Source of the DNA: Candidatus Methylomirabilota bacterium
Lineage (GTDB): Bacteria > Methylomirabilota > Methylomirabilia > Rokubacteriales > CSP1-6
Reading direction: 5' to 3'
Assembly: GCA_035764725.1 (NCBI GenBank)
Contig: DASTYT010000073.1
Coordinates: 1 to 41,479 of the forward strand
DNA: 41,479 nucleotides
Within the stretch, counting starts at the first letter, position 1; each line of letters starts with the position of its first letter. Below the pieces are notes generated by a model. It saw only the letters and a list, made by a program, of their open reading frames with translations, did no database searches and was not told the origin of the DNA. This document shows positions 34,009 to 41,479 of this stretch, one piece after another. The position numbers were made by a program, and so were the translations under genes.

Positions 34009-35293
34009 CGTCGGCGTGATCGGGCTCGGCTACGTGGGGCTCACGCTGGCGGTGTCGCTCGCGCGCAAGGGCCTCACCGTGCACGGCGTGGATACCTCCC
34101 CCCGGGTGCTCGAGGCCCTCGCGGCGCGGCGCTCGCACCTCTTCGAGCCCGGCGTGGAGGAGACGCTGCACGACGTGATGCGCGACCGGCTCCATGTCGG
34201 CCCCGCCCTTCCCGCGCGCGGCGTGGAGGCGGTGGTGATCTGCGTTTCGACTCCCGTGGCGGAGGACTCCCACGCGCCGGAGCTGGAGAACCTCCGCCGC
34301 GCCGCGCGCCACGTGGCCGAGCGCTGCGCGCCCGACACGCTTGTGGTGGTGCGCTCCACCGTGCCGGTGGGCGGCACCCGCGCGGTGGTGCTGCCGGAGC
34401 TGGCCGCGCGCTGGCCGGCCCCGCGTCTCGCGTTCGCGCCCGAGCGCACCATCCAGGGCCAGGCGCTGCGCGAGCTCACCGAGCTGCCCCAGGTCATCGG
34501 CGGCATCGACGCGGACAGCCGCGAGGCGGCGGCGGGTCTCTTCAAGCGGCTGACCGGCCACATCGTGCCGGTGGGCTCGCTGGAGGCCGCGGAGATGGTC
34601 AAGCTCGCCAACAACTGCCACACCGACCTCATCTACTCCTACGGCAACGAGATCGCGCTGCTCGCCGAGCGGTGGGGGGTCGATCCCCTCGAGGTCATCC
34701 GCGCCGCCAATCTCGACTACCCGCGGCCCGATCTCGCCAAGCCCGGCTTCGTGGGCGGCGCGTGCCTGACCAAGGATCCCTACATCCTGTTGAGCGCGGC
34801 CAGCGCCAAGGGGCATGAGCCGTGGCTCGTGGGCCGTGCGCGGGCGCTCAACGAGCACCTCCCGCTGCGGGTCGCGGAGCGCCTGATCGAGCTGATCCGC
34901 GCGGCGCGCGGCAGCGCGGAGGGGGCGCGGCTGACCGTGCTCGGCTGGGCCTACAAGGGTTGGCCGCCCACCGACGACATGCGGGGCTCGCCGGTGGTGC
35001 CGATGCTGCCCCTGTTCCGCGCCGCCGGGCTCGCCCTCAAGGGGCACGATTACCTCGTCGCGCCCGACGTGATCCGCGGGCTGGGCGCGGAGCCGGTGAC
35101 GCCGGAGGCGGGCTTCGCCGGCGCCGACGCGGTGCTCGTGACCATGAATCATCCGGAATACGCCAAGCTCGACCTGCCGGGGCTGCTCGCGGGGCTGCGC
35201 CGGCCCGCCGTGCTCTTCGACGCCTGGCGCATCCTCGACGAGGAGGCGGTGCGGGCGGCGGGCGTGCGCTACGCGGGGATCGGCTATGGCTAG
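34001..35293 (+). CDS. Nucleotide-sugar dehydrogenase (UDP-Glc/UDP-ManNAc type)
   Basis: 430 residues. The N-terminal NAD motif is VGVIGLGYVGLTLAVSLARK, the central domain has SLEAAEMVKLANNCHTDL, and the catalytic Cys lies in GGACLTKDPYIL near residue 254. The C-terminal domain starts LTVLGWAYKGWPPTDDMRGSP. It makes a sugar uronate by two-step oxidation; GGxCLTKDP is closest to WecC-like ManNAc dehydrogenases, but the substrate is not fixed. The start is TTG at 34001, with GAGGG 5 nt upstream; a later GTG would destroy the first beta strand. It overlaps both neighbours (8 nt each side). Confidence 0.92.
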   Translation: MTSVGVIGLGYVGLTLAVSLARKGLTVHGVDTSPRVLEALAARRSHLFEPGVEETLHDVMRDRLHVGPALPARGVEAVVICVSTPVAEDSHAPELENLRRAARHVAERCAPDTLVVVRSTVPVGGTRAVVLPELAARWPAPRLAFAPERTIQGQALRELTELPQVIGGIDADSREAAAGLFKRLTGHIVPVGSLEAAEMVKLANNCHTDLIYSYGNEIALLAERWGVDPLEVIRAANLDYPRPDLAKPGFVGGACLTKDPYILLSAASAKGHEPWLVGRARALNEHLPLRVAERLIELIRAARGSAEGARLTVLGWAYKGWPPTDDMRGSPVVPMLPLFRAAGLALKGHDYLVAPDVIRGLGAEPVTPEAGFAGADAVLVTMNHPEYAKLDLPGLLAGLRRPAVLFDAWRILDEEAVRAAGVRYAGIGYG

Positions 35294-36284
35294 GATCCTG
35301 GTGCTGGGCGGCGCGGGCTTCATCGGCTATCACCTCGCGAGCCGGCTCGTGGTTGAGGGCCACACGCTCACCCTGGTGGACGACCTCTCCCGCGGGCAGG
35401 CGGACGCGGCCCTCCAGGCGCTTCTCGATCGGCCTGGCGTGACGTTCCACCGGGCGGATCTCACTCGCCCCGGGGGCCTCGATGCGCTCGACCGAGGCTC
35501 TCCGGGTGACTGGGAGCAGGTCTACATGCTGGCCGCCGTCGTCGGGGTCAGGAACGTCGAGCGAGACCCGTCGCGGGTGATCCGCGTGAACACGCTCGCG
35601 CTGCTGAACGTCCTCGCCTGGCTGCCGGGGCGCGGGGAGACCCTGTTCTTCTCGTCCACGAGCGAGGCCTATGCGGGTGGCGTGTCGAGCGGCGCCCTGC
35701 CGGTGCCGACGCCCGAGGACGTGCCGCTGTCGGTGCCCGATCCCGGCGCGCCGCGCTGGGCGTACGCGGCGAGCAAGATCCTGGGCGAGGCGGCGGTGCT
35801 CCACGAGGCGCGCGCGCGGAACCTTCGCGTGGTCGTGGGCCGCTTCCACAACGTGTACGGGCCCCGCATGGGGGCGGACCATGTGATTCCCGAGCTCTCG
35901 CTCCGCGCGATCCGCCGCGAGAACCCGTTCCGCCTCTACGGCGCCGAGCAGCGCCGGGCCTTCTGCCACGTGAGCGACGCGGTCGAGGCCATGGTGCGGC
36001 TGATGGCCGCCGAGGCCGCGTGGGGCCGCGTGGTCAACATCGGCAACGACGCGGAAGAAACCCGCATCGGCGACCTCGCGCGACTGGTCCTCGACACCGC
36101 CGGCTTCGCGCCCGCGGTCGAGCCCATGCCCGCACCGCCCGGGTCGGTGGACCGGCGCTGCCCCGATCTCACGCGCCTCCGCGCGCTCACCGGCTTTCAG
36201 CCCAAGGTGGGGCTCGCCGCGGGCGTGCGCGACACCTTCGACTGGTACCGGCGCGCGGCGGCCGCCGAGGGGCGAGGCCGATGA
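35286..36284 (+). CDS. NAD-dependent nucleotide-sugar epimerase/decarboxylase (extended SDR)
   Basis: 332 residues. VLGGAGFIGYHLASRL at the N-terminus, FFSSTSEAYAGG, the active-site YAASK (about 160), VVVGRFHNVYGPRMGADHV and FCHVSDAVEAMV. The sequence resembles UDP-glucuronate decarboxylase/UDP-apiose synthase-like members more than GalE or LegB-type 4,6-dehydratases, so it is a plausible user of the uronate made by the preceding dehydrogenase. ATG 35286 overlaps the dehydrogenase stop by 8 nt; the stop overlaps the next gene as ATGA. Confidence 0.88.
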   Translation: MARILVLGGAGFIGYHLASRLVVEGHTLTLVDDLSRGQADAALQALLDRPGVTFHRADLTRPGGLDALDRGSPGDWEQVYMLAAVVGVRNVERDPSRVIRVNTLALLNVLAWLPGRGETLFFSSTSEAYAGGVSSGALPVPTPEDVPLSVPDPGAPRWAYAASKILGEAAVLHEARARNLRVVVGRFHNVYGPRMGADHVIPELSLRAIRRENPFRLYGAEQRRAFCHVSDAVEAMVRLMAAEAAWGRVVNIGNDAEETRIGDLARLVLDTAGFAPAVEPMPAPPGSVDRRCPDLTRLRALTGFQPKVGLAAGVRDTFDWYRRAAAAEGRGR

Positions 36285-37444
36285 GCGAGGGGCGGCGGGT
36301 GATCCCGAACGCGGTGCCGCATCTCGCCGGCAACGAGTGGAAGTATCTCAAGGAATGCTTGGACACCAACTGGGTGTCCTCGGCCGGGCCCTTCATCGCG
36401 CGCTTCGAGCGCGCGGTGGCGGACTGGGTGGGCGTGCCCCACGCGGCGGCCACCGTGAACGGCAGCGCGGCGCTCCACGTCGCACTGCTTGTCGCGGGCG
36501 TGAAGCCAGGTGACGAGGTACTGGTCCCGACGTTCACGTTCATCGCCACCGCGAACGCGATCGCCTACTGCGGCGCGCATCCGGTGTTCCTCGACGTGGA
36601 GCCGGTGGCGTGGGGGCTGGACCCCGCCAAGCTCGCCGATTTCTTGGCGCGCGAATGCCGGCAGGAAAATGGGCGCACCGTCAACCGGCGCAGCGGCCGC
36701 ACCATCCGCGCCGTGCTGCCCGTGGACCTCTACGGCCATCCGTGCGATCTCGACCCGGTGCTCGCGGTGGCGCGGAAGCACGGGCTCGCGGTGGTCGAGG
36801 ACGCGGCGGAGTCTCTGGGGGCGGTGTACCGCGGGCGGCCGGTCGGCGGCGATGCGCCGCTCGCGTGCCTCTCGTTCAACGGCAACAAGGTGATCACGAG
36901 CGGCGCGGGCGGCATGGTGCTCACGCGGGACGAGGGTCTCGCGGCGCGGGTGCGCGGCCTCACCACGCAGGCGCGCGGCGACGCGCTCGAGTTCGTCCAC
37001 GGTGAGGTGGGGTTCAACTACCGCCTGTCAAATCTCCACGCGGCGCTGGGACTCGCCCAGATCGAGCAGCTCCCCGGCTTTCTCGAGGCCAAGCGCGAGA
37101 CCGCCGCCGCCTACGCCGCCATGCTCGCGGGGGTGGACGGCGTGACGATGGCGGGCGAGGCGCCGTGGGCCCGCTCCGCCTGGTGGATGCCCTCGCTGCT
37201 GCTCGACGAGCGGCGGTGCCCCGACGTGCGCGCGCTCCTGCGCGATCTCAACGCGGAGGGCATCCAGGCGCGGCCGCTCTGGCGCCCGCTCCATATGCAG
37301 CCGGCGTTCGCGGCGGCCCAGTGCCACGCGATCGAGGTGGCGCCGCGCCTCTACGCCAGGGGATTGTCCTTGCCGTGCTCGGTCGGCATCACCCCGGAGG
37401 AGCGGCGCGCGGTGGTGGAGGCCCTGCTGCGGCGTCTGTCGTGA
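36281..37444 (+). CDS. LegC-family PLP aminotransferase (DegT/DnrJ/EryC1)
   Basis: 387 residues. The N-terminus VPHLAGNEWKYLKECLDTNW is characteristic of LegC (UDP-4-keto-GlcNAc aminotransferase) proteins. The PLP fold contains VNGSAALHVALL, DEVLVPTFTFIATANAI, DLYGHPCDLDPVL and VVEDAAESLGA, and the PLP Lys in FNGNKVITSGAGG near residue 202. It would install the 4-amino group in legionaminate or bacillosamine-type sugars; the matching 4,6-dehydratase (LegB) is not in the window. It is joined to the epimerase by ATGA and to the next gene by GTGA. Confidence 0.92.
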   Translation: MSEGRRVIPNAVPHLAGNEWKYLKECLDTNWVSSAGPFIARFERAVADWVGVPHAAATVNGSAALHVALLVAGVKPGDEVLVPTFTFIATANAIAYCGAHPVFLDVEPVAWGLDPAKLADFLARECRQENGRTVNRRSGRTIRAVLPVDLYGHPCDLDPVLAVARKHGLAVVEDAAESLGAVYRGRPVGGDAPLACLSFNGNKVITSGAGGMVLTRDEGLAARVRGLTTQARGDALEFVHGEVGFNYRLSNLHAALGLAQIEQLPGFLEAKRETAAAYAAMLAGVDGVTMAGEAPWARSAWWMPSLLLDERRCPDVRALLRDLNAEGIQARPLWRPLHMQPAFAAAQCHAIEVAPRLYARGLSLPCSVGITPEERRAVVEALLRRLS

Positions 37445-38216
37445 GCCTGGACGCGACGCTGCGCGCGCGCGTTCGCGACTACTACACGCGGTACTACCGG
37501 GACACCCTCGGCGTCCGCGACTGGCCGGGACTCGTGGACCTGCGCGAGGACGAGGAGGCGCAGGAGCACGACCAGCTCGAGCAGCTCCGAGGCGCGCTCG
37601 CCGCGTCCACGCTGCCCGAGCCCGTGCTCAACGTGGGCTGCGGTACCGGGGGCTTCAACGTGGTCGCGGCGAGGGCGGGCGCCCGGATGGTGGGGGTGGA
37701 CGCCGACGCCGAGGCCATCGCGATCTGCGCGCTCAAGCGCCGGAAGCACGGCGGCGGTCCGTTCGTGCGCGCGGCCGCGGAGGCGCTGCCGTTCCGCGAC
37801 GGCGCGTTCGGACTGGTCTACTGCTTCTCGTCGATCGAGCATGTCCAGTCGGTCGAGGCCACGGTGCGCGAGATGGTGCGGGTCACGCGGCCGGGCGGCG
37901 TCATCTACGTGCACACGCCGAATGCGTGGTCCTGGTACGAGGGGCACTACAAGATCCACTGGATCCCGTTCCTGCCGCAGGCGGCGGGCCGCGCGTACCT
38001 GCGCTTCCACCGGCGGCCCACCGCCTATCTGGGAACGCTCCGCCGCCTGACTCCGAGCCAGCTCGCGCGCGAGTTCCGGCGCCACGGTGTGAGGGACCTG
38101 CGCTTCCTCGATAACGAGGCGCCGCGGGAGTCGGTGGGGCGCTTCTGGCCCCTGCTCCGGCACTACTATCGCCTGACCGGGGTCGCGCCCTTCGTGGAGC
38201 TGGTGGCCCGGAAGCC

Positions 38217-38220
<4 letters not shown>
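37441..38220 (+). CDS. SAM-dependent methyltransferase (methyltransferase 11-like)
   Basis: 259 residues. Motif I is LNVGCGTGGFNVVAARAGA (about 60-78), the acidic MVGVDADAEAI follows, then CFSSIEHVQSVE and TRPGGVIYVHTPN. The C-terminal part (HYKIHWIPFLPQAAGRAYL) resembles enzymes that methylate sugars in surface glycan loci. The start is GTG 37441, overlapping the LegC stop as GTGA, and the stop overlaps the next gene in the same way. Substrate unknown; a sugar hydroxyl or amine is likely. Confidence 0.88.
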
Positions 38221-41349
<3,129 letters not shown>

Positions 41350-41383
41350 ACGGAATCTCGGTGGTCGCAGGGAAACGGGGCTA

Positions 41384-41479
41384 ATGCGTCTCGGGCTCCT
41401 TCCGGCCCTCGGCGGCGGCATCCGCGAGCTGGCGCAGAGCGGCCAGGTCGCCCGACTGATCGACGGCTATTTCCGCAGG
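41384..41479 (+). CDS. Partial CDS at right edge, probably another glycan enzyme
   Basis: Only 32 codons, from ATG 41384, beginning MRLGLLPALGGGIRELAQ. The start resembles a GT4-type glycosyltransferase N-terminus with a Gly-rich first loop, but too little is present to be sure. It continues the plus-strand glycan operon. A weak purine stretch (GGGG) precedes it. Confidence 0.6.
   Translation, partial: MRLGLLPALGGGIRELAQSGQVARLIDGYFRR

Overview
The window is very G+C-rich (roughly 70 % by eye) and densely coded. It has Gram-negative traits: a lipoprotein signal, a VPLPA-CTERM protein, a polysaccharide flippase and a nonulosonic-acid pathway. High G+C, repeated amino-acid/peptide ABC importers, PEP-CTERM sorting and a possible selenoprotein would suit an uncultured soil or subsurface lineage such as Rokubacteria (Methylomirabilota). 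That placement is inference; no rRNA or other phylogenetic marker is present. No tRNA, rRNA, CRISPR array or insertion sequence was found.

Layout. (1) 1-2338, minus strand: a ParB-domain protein, a pterin carbinolamine dehydratase, an SDR oxidoreductase and the N-terminus of an M16 lipoprotein peptidase. (2) 2399-7121, minus: a complete branched-chain/amide ABC importer (substrate-binding protein, LivG, LivF, LivH, LivM). (3) 7255-9154: a DMT transporter converging on a VPLPA-CTERM protein that has a sigma-54 promoter. (4) 9155-15437, minus: a dipeptide-type importer without ATPases, an M81/MlrC-like peptidase, a HAD hydrolase and a TPMT-like methyltransferase whose frame is interrupted by one UGA followed by a bacterial-SECIS-like stem-loop. 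(5) 15605-17478, minus: leuA behind a leucine-rich leader peptide and an intrinsic terminator, which is an attenuator. (6) 17501-24435, plus: an NDP-sugar epimerase coupled to a second ATPase-less importer, then an AlgI-like O-acyltransferase and an SGNH partner. (7) 24442-41479: a surface-glycan locus with NeuC, NeuA, NeuB, NeuD, LegC-like and PtmE-like enzymes, a flippase, a UDP-sugar dehydrogenase, an epimerase, an oxidoreductase, four methyltransferase or glycosyltransferase genes in a chain, a divergent methyltransferase, and a gene cut by the right edge.

How it works together. The right half can make and activate a sialic/legionaminic-type sugar (PtmE, LegC, NeuD, NeuC, NeuB, NeuA), build other nucleotide sugars, assemble and methylate a glycan and flip it across the membrane; the O-acyltransferase pair could acylate it. 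The left half is nutrient uptake (branched-chain amino acids, peptides) and leucine synthesis. Control elements visible in the sequence are sigma-70 promoters, a sigma-54 promoter, a leucine attenuator, GC-rich hairpins at all three binding-protein/next-gene junctions, and several genes whose -10 box lies 7-8 nt before the start codon, which suggests leaderless mRNAs.
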